From: Caballeronia udeis
GTDB lineage: Bacteria > Pseudomonadota > Gammaproteobacteria > Burkholderiales > Burkholderiaceae
Assembly (NCBI RefSeq): GCF_001544555.2
Contig: NZ_FCOK02000011.1
Location: forward strand, 62,001 to 126,000
Length of the DNA stretch: 64,000 nt
Reading direction: 5' to 3'
The position numbers and the translations under genes were made by a program. Shown here piece after piece: positions 1 through 10,085 of this stretch (the stretch's first letter is position 1; each line of letters begins with the position of its first letter). The notes below the pieces were generated by a model, which had not been told where the DNA came from, searched no databases, and saw nothing but the letters and a program-made list of their open reading frames with translations.

Positions 1-815
1 TTGCCGCCGGCCGTGTAAGGGGTCGGCGGGGTCACGGTCGTTGTCGTGCCCGTCGCCGGATCCAGAGCCGTGACCGAGTACGAGCTGACGGTCGAGGTCG
101 TGGGCGGCGTCCCGGTGGTCGTGGTGCCGAAAGTGATGGTGTAGGTCGACGAGTTGGCAGGATCGCTGCTGTTGGTCACGCTGACCGGACTGATCGTGCC
201 CGACCCGGTGTTAGCGGCCGATCCCGACGAAACCGGCGCGCTTTCGTTCGACGAAACGCTTTGGAAGATTGCCGAACCCGGATCCGCGACGTTGATCGTG
301 CGGGTGTCGGAAATCTGCACCTGCCGCTGCCCGGGGCCGCCCGCGTAGGTCGCGCCAACGCCGGAGGGGTTGTCGTTGAATGGCTTCGAGCCGCCCTGGA
401 AGCCGGCAAAGATGTAGTTGCCGTTGGCGTCGGTGGTGTTGGCGAGCGTCATCAGCGTACTGCGATAACCCTGGAGCTGGGTCGCGAGCGCGCTGCGGTC
501 GGTGTCGTTGAGCGTGCCGTTGCCGGCATTCACCACCAGCGACTGGATGCTCTGCATCACGTTCGTCACACTCGTGAGCGTGGAGTCTTCCTGCTGCAAC
601 GAGGTCAGCGCAGACGACTGGTTGGTCGAGTATTGCGCGAGGTTGGCCGCCTGCGCGGTCAACGCCACGGCTTGCGCGGCGCCGAGCGGATTGTCCGCCG
701 CGGTCTGCAAGCTTTTGCCCGATGAGATCTGCGCATACAGGTTGGAGAGCGATGCCTGCTGATTGTTCATCGTCGAGACGCCCGACGTGAAGTACTCGAA
801 GGTGGAGATGCGCAT
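1..815 (-). CDS. flgL: Flagellar hook-associated protein 3 FlgL, partial
   Basis: FlgL is the second junction protein between hook and filament, exported by the flagellar type III system. The minus-strand frame opens with MRISTFEYFTSG at 815 and stays open to the left edge, about 271 residues, so the C-terminus lies outside the window. The N-terminal heptad-rich segment (AQISSGKSLQTAADNP) is typical of the flagellin/FlgL family D0 domain. The start lies 10 bases after the flgK stop, so flgKL is one transcript, probably driven by the sigma-28 site upstream of flgK. The middle is rich in Ser, Thr and Gly, as expected for the variable exposed domain. The family call is firm; the total length cannot be given. 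Confidence 0.95.
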   Translation of the reverse strand, partial: MRISTFEYFTSGVSTMNNQQASLSNLYAQISSGKSLQTAADNPLGAAQAVALTAQAANLAQYSTNQSSALTSLQQEDSTLTSVTNVMQSIQSLVVNAGNGTLNDTDRSALATQLQGYRSTLMTLANTTDANGNYIFAGFQGGSKPFNDNPSGVGATYAGGPGQRQVQISDTRTINVADPGSAIFQSVSSNESAPVSSGSAANTGSGTISPVSVTNSSDPANSSTYTITFGTTTTGTPPTTSTVSSYSVTALDPATGTTTTVTPPTPYTAGG

Positions 816-825
816 CGTGAAAACC

Positions 826-2781
826 TCAGTTGAAAATGCCGAGCAGCGTTGTGAACAGCGTGGAGGCGGTCTGGATGACCTTGCTGTTGGCCTGGTACAA
901 CTGCTGGTACTGAATCAGGTTGGCGGCCTCTTCATTCAGGTTCACGCCCGACACTGACTGCTGCGCCGACGTCGCCTGCGTGAGCACCGCGGTCGCCGAC
1001 GTACTGGAACTCTGCAGATTGTTGGTCTCGTTGCCGATCTGGTTGACGTAGTTCGCGTACGCGCTCGTCAACGAGTCCGTGCCGCCGTTCAGCGACTTCG
1101 CCGACCCGAGATTCGCCATCGCGAGTGCGTTGCTGCCGTCGCTGCTGCCGCCCTTGTTCGCCGCGATGGTGAAGGTATCGCCATTTGCCGGCGTGCCGCT
1201 GATCGTTGCGCTGACACCCGTACCGTTCGATAGGGTGAGACCCTGCGCGGGGTTGTAGGCGATCGGCAAACCCGGCGCAACGGTCGTGCCGTTCGGCAAC
1301 GTGACCTGCACGTTCGACGTAAATTGCTGCGCCGTCGAGTTGTACGTCAGCGTCATGCTGCTCGGGATCGAATATCCGGCTGTCACGGTCGCCGCCGAGA
1401 TGTTCGCGGTGCCTGCGTTGCTCGCTCCCGCCGATGCCACCGCCGGAGACGCTGCAGCGATTGCGGTCGGGTTCGTGGTCACCAGCGTGAAGGCGGCGAG
1501 CGCGCCGCTCGTTGGCTGGATGTTGAACGAATCGCCGGCCTTCATGATGCCGCTCGTCACCGAGATATTCAGGCCCGCGATCGTGCCGGTGACCGCGCCG
1601 GTTGCGGTTGAAGTGGGCGCGAGGGTGCCGAGGACCGCGCCGCTCGCGCTGTCGGTGAGCGTGTAGTTGGTGCCGTTGTAGGACAGCGTGTAGTTGCCGT
1701 TGGTCGGCTGGGTCGGATTCGCAATCGATACGCTTAGCGGAGCAGTGCCCGTATTGCGCGAATTCGCATAGATGGTCGGGCTGCCGGTCGAGAACAGCGC
1801 GGTGCCGGGGTTGCCGTTCAGGTCCACGCCCAGCGCGTTTTGCTGGTTCAGCTGCGCGGCGAAACTGGTCGCGAGCGAGCCAAGCTGGGCCTGCGCCGGA
1901 TCGAGCGACTGGCTGCGGAACGCAAGCAATCCGCCTACCGTACCGCCGCCGAACGTGGAGTCCGGCAGATATTGCGTTTGCGCGGGCGTCTGCGGCGAGC
2001 CGGTCGGCGATGCATACGCGATCGACAACTCGCTCGGGTCCGACGTCGACGTCACCGCCTGCAGTTGATACCCCGTGGTACCCGAAACCAGCGGCTGGCC
2101 CGTGCCGATCGACACGTTGTACATGCCGTTGACCGTGGTGACCTGCACGTTCGTCAACTGGCTGAGGTTCGATACCGCCTGATCCCGCGCATCGAGCAAC
2201 TGGTTCGGCGGCTGGCCCTGCGCGCTCGCGGTCACAATCTGGCCGTTCAGCGTGGCGATCTGGTTGGTGTAGCTGTTGATCTGCGTGACCGCGTTGGTAA
2301 GCGACTGGTTGACGCCGGAGCGAAGCTGGTTGTAGTTCGCAGCCGCAGCATTCATCTGGTCGACAAGCGATTGCCCGCTGCTCATCAGCGACTGCCGCGT
2401 CGACGTCGTGGCGGGGCTGTTCGCCACCGACTGCAAGCTCGTGAAATAGCTCGTCATGCCGGCGCCAACACCCGTTGTCGGATCGCCCACGATGTTGTTC
2501 AACTGCGACAACATCGAATAGTAGGTGTTCAGCGAACTGCTGTTGGACTGCGCGGCATTGAGCTGCGTGGTCAGGAACGAACTGTATGAGCGCTGGACAG
2601 TCGCCGTCGTCACCCCGGAGCCCAGATAACCCGACGTCGTATATTGCCCCGACGCTTCCTGGTACACCGGCTTTTCCTGGGTGTAGCCAGGGGTCGCGGC
2701 GTTGCTGATGTTCTGTCCGGTAGTCGTCAAACCCCATTGGGCCGCATTGAGACCACTGACGCCGATATCGAATAGGGACAT
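826..2781 (-). CDS. flgK: Flagellar hook-associated protein 1 FlgK
   Basis: FlgK is the first hook-filament junction protein. The protein has 651 residues and starts MSLFDIGVSGLNAAQWGL, the classic FlgK N-terminus shared with the rod/hook family (GLNAAQ, then NISNAATPGYT near residue 25). The C-terminus (VNLNEEAANLIQYQQLYQAN) is the matching helical family signature. The middle 300 residues are Ser/Thr/Gly-rich and variable. It is the first gene of flgKL and has its own sigma-28-like promoter 60-90 bases upstream, which fits expression as a late (class 3) gene. Length is within the usual 550-660 range for this family in Burkholderiales. Confidence 0.97.
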   Translation of the reverse strand: MSLFDIGVSGLNAAQWGLTTTGQNISNAATPGYTQEKPVYQEASGQYTTSGYLGSGVTTATVQRSYSSFLTTQLNAAQSNSSSLNTYYSMLSQLNNIVGDPTTGVGAGMTSYFTSLQSVANSPATTSTRQSLMSSGQSLVDQMNAAAANYNQLRSGVNQSLTNAVTQINSYTNQIATLNGQIVTASAQGQPPNQLLDARDQAVSNLSQLTNVQVTTVNGMYNVSIGTGQPLVSGTTGYQLQAVTSTSDPSELSIAYASPTGSPQTPAQTQYLPDSTFGGGTVGGLLAFRSQSLDPAQAQLGSLATSFAAQLNQQNALGVDLNGNPGTALFSTGSPTIYANSRNTGTAPLSVSIANPTQPTNGNYTLSYNGTNYTLTDSASGAVLGTLAPTSTATGAVTGTIAGLNISVTSGIMKAGDSFNIQPTSGALAAFTLVTTNPTAIAAASPAVASAGASNAGTANISAATVTAGYSIPSSMTLTYNSTAQQFTSNVQVTLPNGTTVAPGLPIAYNPAQGLTLSNGTGVSATISGTPANGDTFTIAANKGGSSDGSNALAMANLGSAKSLNGGTDSLTSAYANYVNQIGNETNNLQSSSTSATAVLTQATSAQQSVSGVNLNEEAANLIQYQQLYQANSKVIQTASTLFTTLLGIFN

Positions 2782-2841
2782 GCAAGGAATCCTGGTAAAG
2801 GCCCAAAACCCGGGCCGCCGCTGTCTGACGGTAACTGGTGT

Positions 2842-2868
2842 ATATCGGCCGATTGCAGAAAAAGTTGA
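2842..2868 (-). promoter_or_regulatory. Sigma-28 (FliA) promoter of flgKL
   Basis: Read on the minus strand the site is TCAACTTT, an 11-base spacer, then GCCGATAT. The enterobacterial FliA consensus is TAAAGTTT-N11-GCCGATAA, so the -10 matches 7 of 8 and the spacing is exact. It lies about 60 bases upstream of the flgK ATG. The fliA gene is at 29053-29793 in the same window. The remaining bases between flgK and the PilZ gene (2869-3135) show no convincing gene. Confidence 0.8.
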
Positions 2869-3135
2869 ATCCCGGCGCGGTGGTTCGGGGCGCGCGTGGT
2901 TTGAGCGCCGCCCGGCTCAGGCTCAGGCTCCGGCGAAACCCGCACGCGCACTGCGCCATGACGGATTATTCATCGGCATTGAGCGGGGCAATCGATGAAG
3001 CAACGGGGGGATTGGGCGTCAGTTCGCCGGATGGAACGGGGTGGGTGTTACGCGGGAAAGGCGTTGGGTGCTCGAACGTGAGCGGACATGAGCGAAGCGA
3101 GCACGGAGCTCGCCGCCGCATCAATCGCATCAAGC

Positions 3136-3891
3136 TTAGCGCGCCAGCGACCGGCGCTTCATCTCGAGTTGCGTAATCAGGCGCTGCAGCGTGTTTTCCG
3201 CCGAGCCCGGCAAGCTCATGAACTTGAAGCCGAGCGTATAGCGCGGCTCGCCCTTCGTATTCTCCGTCTGCCGGTTCGACATCAGTTGCAGGTCGAGCAC
3301 CACCTTGCCCGGGTTGCTGAAGTGCAGTTCCACGGAATGCAGGATCAGGCCGACCTCCATGGATGCAACCCGCTCGTCCATGGTCCGCAGCGCCACGCCG
3401 CCCAGCGACAGGTCGTTCACTTCAAAGCGGAAACGCTCGCCGTTCGGCAGTTCGCCGCTGCAGATATAGGGATCGAGCACGGGCGCTTCCACGCGGAAAT
3501 ACTCACGCCGCTGCATGTAGAACAGCACTGGCGGAAAATCCGCTTCGAACGCCGGGCGGCCTTCGAAGACGACTTCGCGCGGCGTGCCGGTCGCGAATTC
3601 CACGCGGATTCCGTCGGGGCTCGCGTGAAACATCAGGTTTTCCGTGCGCAGCATGGCCTCGTTCTGCTCGGGAATGCCGCCCCAGTCGAAGACGAAGGTA
3701 TGCGCCGCCGGATTCACGTCGAGCAGGCGGGTAACGATCTGCCCCCTGCCGTGATCGACAGTCAGGAAATCGGCCCGGTGAACGAGGTTGCGCAGGGAGA
3801 CACCGATTTCCAGCGGATTACGCCGGCCGAAATCGTGAGTGTCGGACTCGTCGTCTGCGATGCCGGAACCGTTTGGCGGATTCATGTTCAT
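3136..3891 (-). CDS. ycgR: Flagellar brake protein YcgR-like, PilZ domain
   Basis: A c-di-GMP effector that slows the flagellar motor when c-di-GMP rises. The protein (251 residues from the chosen start MNMNPPNG) has an N-terminal YcgR domain of about 110 residues followed by a PilZ domain. The c-di-GMP binding residues are visible: RxxxR in RREYFR (R129, R133) and DLSLGG (D160, S162, G164-165). An upstream in-frame start at 3975 would add 28 residues of low-complexity sequence; I prefer 3891. It sits between flgJ and flgK and has a sigma-28-like promoter 100-125 bases upstream, so it should be co-expressed with filament genes. The diguanylate cyclase at 29825-30916 is a possible source of ligand. 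Confidence 0.9.
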   Translation of the reverse strand: MNMNPPNGSGIADDESDTHDFGRRNPLEIGVSLRNLVHRADFLTVDHGRGQIVTRLLDVNPAAHTFVFDWGGIPEQNEAMLRTENLMFHASPDGIRVEFATGTPREVVFEGRPAFEADFPPVLFYMQRREYFRVEAPVLDPYICSGELPNGERFRFEVNDLSLGGVALRTMDERVASMEVGLILHSVELHFSNPGKVVLDLQLMSNRQTENTKGEPRYTLGFKFMSLPGSAENTLQRLITQLEMKRRSLAR

Positions 3892-3988
3892 GGAGCTTGC
3901 CGTGTTCGTTTGCTCGCTCGCGTCCCGTTTCCCGGGACTGTTTGAGCGTCCAACCGGACCCTGCGGGTCCGGCACTTCGATATGTCAT

Positions 3989-4015
3989 TTAGCGGCAACG
4001 GAGACTGAATATTTA
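3989..4015 (-). promoter_or_regulatory. Sigma-28 (FliA) promoter of the PilZ/ycgR gene
   Basis: On the minus strand: TAAATATT, an 11-base spacer, then GCCGCTAA. This matches the FliA consensus at 6 of 8 and 7 of 8 positions with exact spacing, about 98 bases before the chosen start. The flgJ-to-PilZ interval (3892-4283) otherwise contains no gene I can support; 4185-4260 is AT-rich. Confidence 0.7.
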
Positions 4016-4283
4016 GGGTTGGTTGTAAAAAAACTTCCCTAATCTCGTCCCGGACGACCGAAAACATTCGCAAAGTGCGCAAATCGAAACGAACCAGCAC
4101 GTTCTCTCCATTTCGATGCGTCCCGGCCGGCTGCCTTCCAGGCGCACCATGCGCCCGTTCCTCGCCGTCAGCCTGCATCGTCTTTTATCGCGACTTTAGC
4201 CCCGTCGCTTTTGATACCTTACTCGTAATACCTTTTGTTTACCTATATTAACTGCAGCAAAAGGTGCGCCAGCTCGCATTCCG

Positions 4284-5309
4284 TCAAGCGATGTGCCGCA
4301 TGATCGAAATCAACTTTTTAGCGTATTGCGGGTCCGTTGCGTAGCCCGCCTTCTGCATTCCGTGCGCAAAACCAGCGGCATCGCGCGAGGCTTGCACGAC
4401 CGGCGCGTAGCGCGGATTGCTCTTGAGCACGCTGGCGTAGTCGGTGAGGGCGTCTTCGTACGAGTCGTACGAGCGGAATTTCTCCACCACTTTCTGCGGT
4501 TTGCCGTTGACGTATTCCGTGGTCACCGCGTTCGTGGTCTTGCCGGTCCAGTCGCTGCTCGCCTTGATGCCGAACACGTTGTGACTCGAGCTGCCGTCGG
4601 TGTTCTTGATCTCGCGCTTGCCCCAGCCCGACTCCAGCGCCGCCTGGCCAATGATGAATCGCGCCGGAATCCCGGTCGCCGAACTGGCCGCCTGTGCCGG
4701 CGCGGCCAGGCGATCGACAAACGCGGCGACCTTGTCCGAGCCCACGCCGCGTGTGGGCGGCGTCAGCGCGCTGTCGGCGCTGTAACCGTTGCCGGAGAGC
4801 GATGCCTTCGCGGACCCCGGCGCGTTTGCGTACGCCTTTGCCATCGCGTTCATGGCGGCAAGATTGCCGGCGTTCGCGCTGCTGTCGCCGCTCGCGTCCG
4901 CGCCTGCCCCCGCGCCCGCACCGTTTGCGGAAGACGTGGCCCCGGCGTTGCGCATCAGTTGCTTGAGCATCATGTCGGCTACGCCAATGCCCTTCGCGCC
5001 CATGTTCTGCGAAAGCTGCTGGTCGAGCATCGACGTGAAGGTCTTGCTGTCGTTCGAATCGAAAGGGCTATCCGACGGTGTGGCCTCCCGCATGCTCTTC
5101 AACATCATCTGTGTGAAAACGGAGTCGAATTGCTTGGCCGCCGCCTTTAAACCCTGCTGCGGGTTGGCGTTGGCCTGGGCCCGCATGGCGTCGAAGCCCT
5201 GCACGTCGAGCGCAAACCGGTTCGACAACGAACCCAGGCCGCTGCTCGTGTCCGTCGTACTCAGTGATGCGAGCGCGTTGCTTGTCGTACCGGTCCCGTT
5301 CGCGTTCAT
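4284..5309 (-). CDS. flgJ: Flagellar rod-assembly protein / muramidase FlgJ
   Basis: FlgJ caps the growing rod and cuts a hole in peptidoglycan for it. The protein has 341 residues in two parts. Residues about 30-125 are the rod-capping domain (AAKQFDSVFTQMMLKSMREA, MLDQQLSQNM). Residues about 190-341 are a glucosaminidase/muramidase domain with the catalytic glutamate in AALESGWG (E226). Between them lies an Ala/Gly/Ser linker of about 60 residues. It is the last gene of the flgB-J operon, 12 bases after flgI. The dual-domain form is the usual beta/gamma-proteobacterial FlgJ. Confidence 0.96.
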   Translation of the reverse strand: MNANGTGTTSNALASLSTTDTSSGLGSLSNRFALDVQGFDAMRAQANANPQQGLKAAAKQFDSVFTQMMLKSMREATPSDSPFDSNDSKTFTSMLDQQLSQNMGAKGIGVADMMLKQLMRNAGATSSANGAGAGAGADASGDSSANAGNLAAMNAMAKAYANAPGSAKASLSGNGYSADSALTPPTRGVGSDKVAAFVDRLAAPAQAASSATGIPARFIIGQAALESGWGKREIKNTDGSSSHNVFGIKASSDWTGKTTNAVTTEYVNGKPQKVVEKFRSYDSYEDALTDYASVLKSNPRYAPVVQASRDAAGFAHGMQKAGYATDPQYAKKLISIMRHIA

Positions 5310-5321
5310 GACCTGTCGCCT

Positions 5322-6440
5322 TTAAATAATTTCAAGATCGGCGCGCAACGCACCCGCCGCTTTCATCGATTGCAAAATCGAAATCAAATCCGCCGGCGTT
5401 GCGCCGAGCGCATTCAACGCCTTGACCACGTCCGCGAGCGTCGCGCTTGCCGCCACCTGCTTCAGCGCGCCCGTGTCCTGCTTCAACTGGATGTTCGACT
5501 GCCGCGCGGTCACGGTTTGTCCGTTGGAGAACGCGCCCGGCTGGCTCACGGCGGTCGTCGTGTTGATCACCACCGACAAATTGCCATGTGCAACCGCGCA
5601 GTTCTGCAGCGTGACCATCTGGTTCATCACGATAGAACCCGTACGCGCATTGACGATTACCTTCGCCGCAGCTTGCGACGGCCTGACATCGATATTCTCG
5701 AGCTGCGCCATGAACGACACCACCTGGGACGGATCGGTCGGGGCGCGCAACTGGATCGTGCGGCCGTCGAGCGCGATCGCCGTGCCCATGCCGAAGTCGT
5801 TGTTCACCGCCGCAACAATCTTCTGCGTGGTGTCGAAGTCGAGCGTGTTCAGCTCCATCGTCATCACGCCGCCGGCTTGCGTCACCGCTGCGGGCACGGC
5901 GCGCTCGACCAGCGCTCCGCCCGGAATGCGGCCGACCGCGAGCTGGTTGACCTGGACCTTGCTGCCGTTCGCGCTGGCGCCCGCGCCGCCGACCGCGAGA
6001 TTGCCCTGCGCCATGGCGTAGACCTGGCCGTCGGCGCCTTTGAGCGGCGCCATCAGCAGCGTGCCGCCGCGCAGGCTCTTGGCATTACCGAGAGACGACA
6101 CTGTCACGTCGATCGCTTCGCCCGGCCGCGAGAACGGCGGCAGCACGGCTGTCACCATCACGGCGGCGACGTTCTTCAACTGCATGTTCTGGGTGGTCGC
6201 GGCATTGAGCGTGATGCCGAGGTTGCCGAGCATGTTGACCAGGCTCTGCGTGGTGAATGGCGTCTGGGTGGTCTGGTCGCCCGTGCCGTCGAGGCCGACC
6301 ACGAGGCCATAGCCGATCAGCGGATTGTCACGCACGCCCTGGAACGAGACCAGGTCCTTGAGGCGTTCCGCCTGCGCGGGCGGTGGTAATGCGCAGCCAA
6401 GCGCCAGCGCAACGAGAAAGAAGCGAAGAAAGAGTTTCAT
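5322..6440 (-). CDS. flgI: Flagellar P-ring protein FlgI
   Basis: FlgI forms the periplasmic P-ring bushing around the rod. The 372-residue protein begins with a Sec signal peptide (hydrophobic residues about 4-18, cleavage near AQA-ERLKDL). The mature part starts with the strongly conserved [20 protein letters not shown] and GLDGTGDQT blocks. It starts 2 bases after the flgH stop, so translation is probably coupled. Its assembly chaperone FlgA is encoded divergently at 12121. Confidence 0.97.
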   Translation of the reverse strand: MKLFLRFFLVALALGCALPPPAQAERLKDLVSFQGVRDNPLIGYGLVVGLDGTGDQTTQTPFTTQSLVNMLGNLGITLNAATTQNMQLKNVAAVMVTAVLPPFSRPGEAIDVTVSSLGNAKSLRGGTLLMAPLKGADGQVYAMAQGNLAVGGAGASANGSKVQVNQLAVGRIPGGALVERAVPAAVTQAGGVMTMELNTLDFDTTQKIVAAVNNDFGMGTAIALDGRTIQLRAPTDPSQVVSFMAQLENIDVRPSQAAAKVIVNARTGSIVMNQMVTLQNCAVAHGNLSVVINTTTAVSQPGAFSNGQTVTARQSNIQLKQDTGALKQVAASATLADVVKALNALGATPADLISILQSMKAAGALRADLEII

Positions 6441-6442
6441 GA

Positions 6443-7135
6443 TCAGAAGGGCGCCACGTTGAGAAAGAAGCGCTGGAGCCAGCCCATCTGCTGCGATTCA
6501 TCTATATAGCCCTTCGCCGAATACTCGATCTTCGCGTCCGCCACCTGGGTGGAAAACACCGTGTTGGTGCCGGAGATGGTCGTCGGATTGACGACGCCGG
6601 AGAAGCGCACGAATTCGTTGCCCTGGTTGATGAGCATCTGCTTTTCGCCGCTCACTTCCAGGTTGCCGTTGGGCAGGACACCCGTGACGGTGACCGTCAG
6701 CGTGCCGTTGAAGGTATTGGCCGCGCTCGCGCCGCCTGCGCCGTTGAAGCCGTTGGAACCGCTGGCGTTCAGGTTGGTGTTGTGGAACAGCCCGCCGAAA
6801 ATACCCGGTGCGGTCGGCACGGCGAACGCCTCGCTGGCGTTGCGCGCCGCATTCGCCGCCGACGACTTCGTCGCGTTGACGTTTTCTGCAATCACGATGG
6901 TGATGATGTCGCCGGTGTTGCGCGGACGCTGGTCCTCGAACAGCGGCCGTCCCGCGTAGCCCGCGTTGTAGATCGCGCCGGGCGATGCCGAATTGAGCGG
7001 CGGCGCCGGCGGGCGGGCGGTCATCGGCTGCTGGGTGATCGGCTCTTTGGGCACGAGCGCGCAGGCCGCCAGGGCGACCAGCACCAGCACCGATACGCTG
7101 CGGATGCGTGGAAAGCGTGAGAATTGTGATGACAT
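6443..7135 (-). CDS. flgH: Flagellar L-ring lipoprotein FlgH
   Basis: FlgH builds the outer-membrane L-ring. The 230-residue protein has a lipoprotein signal with lipobox LAAC near residue 26, then the family blocks [19 protein letters not shown] and [26 protein letters not shown]. The C-terminus ([19 protein letters not shown]) is characteristic. Length and order between flgG and flgI are standard. Confidence 0.97.
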   Translation of the reverse strand: MSSQFSRFPRIRSVSVLVLVALAACALVPKEPITQQPMTARPPAPPLNSASPGAIYNAGYAGRPLFEDQRPRNTGDIITIVIAENVNATKSSAANAARNASEAFAVPTAPGIFGGLFHNTNLNASGSNGFNGAGGASAANTFNGTLTVTVTGVLPNGNLEVSGEKQMLINQGNEFVRFSGVVNPTTISGTNTVFSTQVADAKIEYSAKGYIDESQQMGWLQRFFLNVAPF

Positions 7136-7180
7136 CTTCGTGGTCCTTCGGAATGACGCTGCCGATGCGGTTGATGCAAC

Positions 7181-7969
7181 TTAAACCTGCATCTGGCTCA
7201 GCGTCTGCAGCATCTGGTCCGACGTGGTCACGGCCTTGCTGTTGATTTCATAGGCGCGCTGGGTCTGGATCATGTTCACCAGTTCCTGGACCACGTTTAC
7301 ATTCGACGCCTCCACATACCCCTGTTGCAATTGGCCCGCACCGTTCAAACCCGGCGTCACGACGTTCGCCGTACCGGACGAAGCCGTTTCCGCGAACAGG
7401 TTTTCACCGCGCGCGTCGAGGCCGGCCGGGTTGACGAAGGTCGCGAGCTGCAACTGGCCGACGGTCGTGTTGGCCGAGCTGCCCTGCGCCGTGGTCGTGA
7501 CCGTGCCGTCCGAGCCGATCGTTATGCTGGTCGCAGTCGTCGGGATCGTGATTGCCGGGGTTACCTGATAACCGCTCGACGTGACGAGCTGGCCTTGCGC
7601 GTTGGTCTGGAACGAGCCGTCGCGGGTGTAAGCGGTCGTGCCGTCGGGCATCGTCACCTGGAAAAAGCCGTTGCCGTTGATGGCGACGTCCTTCGAGTTG
7701 CCGGTCTGCGACAGGTTGCCCTGTGTGTAGAGGCGTTCGGTCGCGACCTGTTGCACGCCGGTGCCGATCTGGCTGCCCGACGGCAGTTCGGTCTGCTGCG
7801 TGGAGCTCGCGCCCGGCTGGCGGACGGTCTGGTACAGCAAGTCCTCGAACACCGCGCGCGAGCCCTTGAAGCCGTTCGTGCTGACGTTGGCGAGATTGTT
7901 CGAAATCACGTCCATCTGCGACTGTTGCGCGTTCATGCCGGTTGCGGCGATGTAAAGAGAGCGGTTCAT
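7181..7969 (-). CDS. flgG: Flagellar distal rod protein FlgG
   Basis: FlgG forms the distal rod. The 262-residue protein starts [20 protein letters not shown], followed by [25 protein letters not shown], the distal-rod signature. The C-terminal heptad region ends [21 protein letters not shown]. It lies between flgF and flgH in normal order, and its length is the usual 260-262. Confidence 0.98.
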   Translation of the reverse strand: MNRSLYIAATGMNAQQSQMDVISNNLANVSTNGFKGSRAVFEDLLYQTVRQPGASSTQQTELPSGSQIGTGVQQVATERLYTQGNLSQTGNSKDVAINGNGFFQVTMPDGTTAYTRDGSFQTNAQGQLVTSSGYQVTPAITIPTTATSITIGSDGTVTTTAQGSSANTTVGQLQLATFVNPAGLDARGENLFAETASSGTANVVTPGLNGAGQLQQGYVEASNVNVVQELVNMIQTQRAYEINSKAVTTSDQMLQTLSQMQV

Positions 7970-7992
7970 GTTTTTTATCCTGGTACTGCGGA

Positions 7993-8748
7993 TTAACTGA
8001 AGTCGAGCAGCTTGTCAGCCGACTGATCGTTCGCGTTGGCCGAATCGAGCAACTTGGTCTGCATCTGGAACTGGCGGGCGTTGGTGATCATGTCGACCAT
8101 CGCGGACACCGCATTCACGTTGCTGCCTTCCAGCGACGCGGGCGCCACCGTCACCGTCGGATCGGCGTCGGCGGGCTGGTTGTCGGCGGTGCGAAACAAA
8201 CCGTCGTCGCCGCGCGTCAAGGTGCCCGGATCGGGATTGACGAGCTTCAACTGGTCGACTGTCGCAATCGATGTCGGCGGGTCGCCCGGCATCAGCGCGG
8301 TCACCGTCCCGTCCTTGCCGATAGTGACTTCCGCGCCCGGCGGGATCGACATGGGACCGGCATTGCCGAGCACCGGCAGGTTGTTTGCCGTGACCAGCTG
8401 GCCATTGGCGTCAACATGAAGATTGCCGGCGCGCGTGTACGCCTCGCCGCCGTCTGCCGTCTGCACGGAAAGCCAGCCCGGACCCTGGACAGCGACGTCC
8501 AGGGGATTGCCGGTCTGCTGGATCGGACCCGGCGTGTAGTCGGCGGTCGGCGTGGACGACAGCACGAAGGTGCGCGTGGTCGGGTCGCCGGACGCATTGT
8601 TCTCGAAGTTCATCGGCACCTGTCGAAACGCTGAAAGCTGCGCACGAAAGCCTGTCGTCGACGCATTGGCGAGGTTGTTCGCCGTGACGCTCTGCTGCTC
8701 GAGCGCCTGCGCGGCGCCGCTCATCGCGGTATAGATCAGACGGTCCAT
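7993..8748 (-). CDS. flgF: Flagellar proximal rod protein FlgF
   Basis: FlgF is a proximal rod subunit. The 251-residue protein begins [19 protein letters not shown] and contains [19 protein letters not shown], which distinguishes FlgF from FlgG. The C-terminus ([20 protein letters not shown]) is typical. It is followed by flgG after 23 bases. Confidence 0.97.
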   Translation of the reverse strand: MDRLIYTAMSGAAQALEQQSVTANNLANASTTGFRAQLSAFRQVPMNFENNASGDPTTRTFVLSSTPTADYTPGPIQQTGNPLDVAVQGPGWLSVQTADGGEAYTRAGNLHVDANGQLVTANNLPVLGNAGPMSIPPGAEVTIGKDGTVTALMPGDPPTSIATVDQLKLVNPDPGTLTRGDDGLFRTADNQPADADPTVTVAPASLEGSNVNAVSAMVDMITNARQFQMQTKLLDSANANDQSADKLLDFS

Positions 8749-8783
8749 TTATGACTCTCTCGTGCGCGGCTTGGCTGCGGCTC

Positions 8784-10043
8784 TTACAGGTTGATGAGCG
8801 TCTGGTCGACGGTTTGCTGCGTCTTGATCGTCTGCGCGTTCGCCTGGTAATTGCGCTGCGCCGTGATCAGGTCCACCAGCGAGCTGGTCAGGTCGACGTT
8901 CGAGTTTTCCACCGCGCCGCCTTGCAGCGAGCCGTGGTTGGTCGACCCCGGCACCGACACCTGCGCGAGGCCCGACGCCGCGGTCTGCTGGTAGTTGTTG
9001 CCGCCAAGGTCCTGCAAGCCGTTCTGGTTGGCGAACGTCGCGAGCGCGATCTGACCGAGCGATTGCGTCTTGCCGTTCGTGTACGTGCCGGTCAGCGTGC
9101 CGTCCGTACCGACCGAAAAGCCCGCCAGTTCGCTTGATGTATAGCCGTCCTGGCTGCTGCTCACGAGGCCGGTCGTCGCGCCGAACTGGGTCGTGCCGGC
9201 GAATGACATCGACATGGTTTGCACCGCGCCGGCGGTGTTGGACGCGGCATCCGGAATCGAAAAGGAGAACGGCGTAATGGCGGTGGCGGGCGGCGTCGGG
9301 ATCAGGTTGCCCGACTGGTCGAACGAGACCAGGCCCAGATCGCCGGGCGTACCGGTCGACGTTCCCGTGACGGGCGTGTTGGCCGTGCCGCTGGTCGCGA
9401 ACGCTTCCCATGAACCCGTTGCCTGCTTGACGAAAAACACGTTCACCGCATGCGTGCCGCCAAGCGAGTCGTTGACGTTGATCTGGCTGGTGGCGCTATA
9501 AGTATTCGCGTTGGTCGGGTCGAACGGCGTCTGGGTGGGGAGCGCAGCCTGCGAATTCAGGTTGAACTGAAAACTCACGTTCTTGGTGGCCGCCGGCGGC
9601 AGGTTCGAGTTCGGCACAACGAGCGGCACGGTCGACGAGCTGTTGATCACACCCTGCGAATTGGCTGCATAACCCATCAGCGTCTGGCCTGCGGCATTGA
9701 CGATCGTGCCGTTCGCCGCCAGGTTGAACACGCCGTTGCGCGAGTACACGTTCGCGCCGTTGCTCGACATCTGGAAAAAACCATTGCCGTTGATCGCGAC
9801 ATCCAGCGCCTGGCTGGTCGTGGTGATCGTGCCCTGGCCGAACTGCTGCTGCACTTCCGACATCTGCGAGCCAATGCCGATCTGGTTGTTCACGGCGGTG
9901 GCGACCGAGTTCGCGTACATATCGGCGAATTGCGCCTGGCCTTGCTTGAAGCCGACGGTGTTCGCGTTGGCAATGTTGTTGCCGATCACGTCGAGGTCGT
10001 TCGACGCGCCGGACAAACCAGATAAACCTTGTTGGTAACCCAT
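8784..10043 (-). CDS. flgE: Flagellar hook protein FlgE
   Basis: FlgE polymerises into the hook. The 419-residue protein starts MGYQQGLSGLSGASNDLDVI followed by GNNIANANTVGFKQGQAQFA, the hook-protein N-terminal signature. The C-terminus carries NSNVDLTSSLVDLITAQRNY. The central Thr/Ser-rich region is the variable D1/D2 part. It lies downstream of its capping protein gene flgD, as is usual. Confidence 0.97.
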   Translation of the reverse strand: MGYQQGLSGLSGASNDLDVIGNNIANANTVGFKQGQAQFADMYANSVATAVNNQIGIGSQMSEVQQQFGQGTITTTSQALDVAINGNGFFQMSSNGANVYSRNGVFNLAANGTIVNAAGQTLMGYAANSQGVINSSSTVPLVVPNSNLPPAATKNVSFQFNLNSQAALPTQTPFDPTNANTYSATSQINVNDSLGGTHAVNVFFVKQATGSWEAFATSGTANTPVTGTSTGTPGDLGLVSFDQSGNLIPTPPATAITPFSFSIPDAASNTAGAVQTMSMSFAGTTQFGATTGLVSSSQDGYTSSELAGFSVGTDGTLTGTYTNGKTQSLGQIALATFANQNGLQDLGGNNYQQTAASGLAQVSVPGSTNHGSLQGGAVENSNVDLTSSLVDLITAQRNYQANAQTIKTQQTVDQTLINL

Positions 10044-10085
10044 GACGGTCTCCGCTTCTAGAAGAATGAGCTAATGAATAACGGC

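Noticed and set aside
932-2959. A 675-codon open frame on the minus strand across flgK
   Set aside because: It is a shadow of flgK in another frame: the composition is Arg/Gln/His-rich and without family-like sequence, while the flgK frame is clearly coding.
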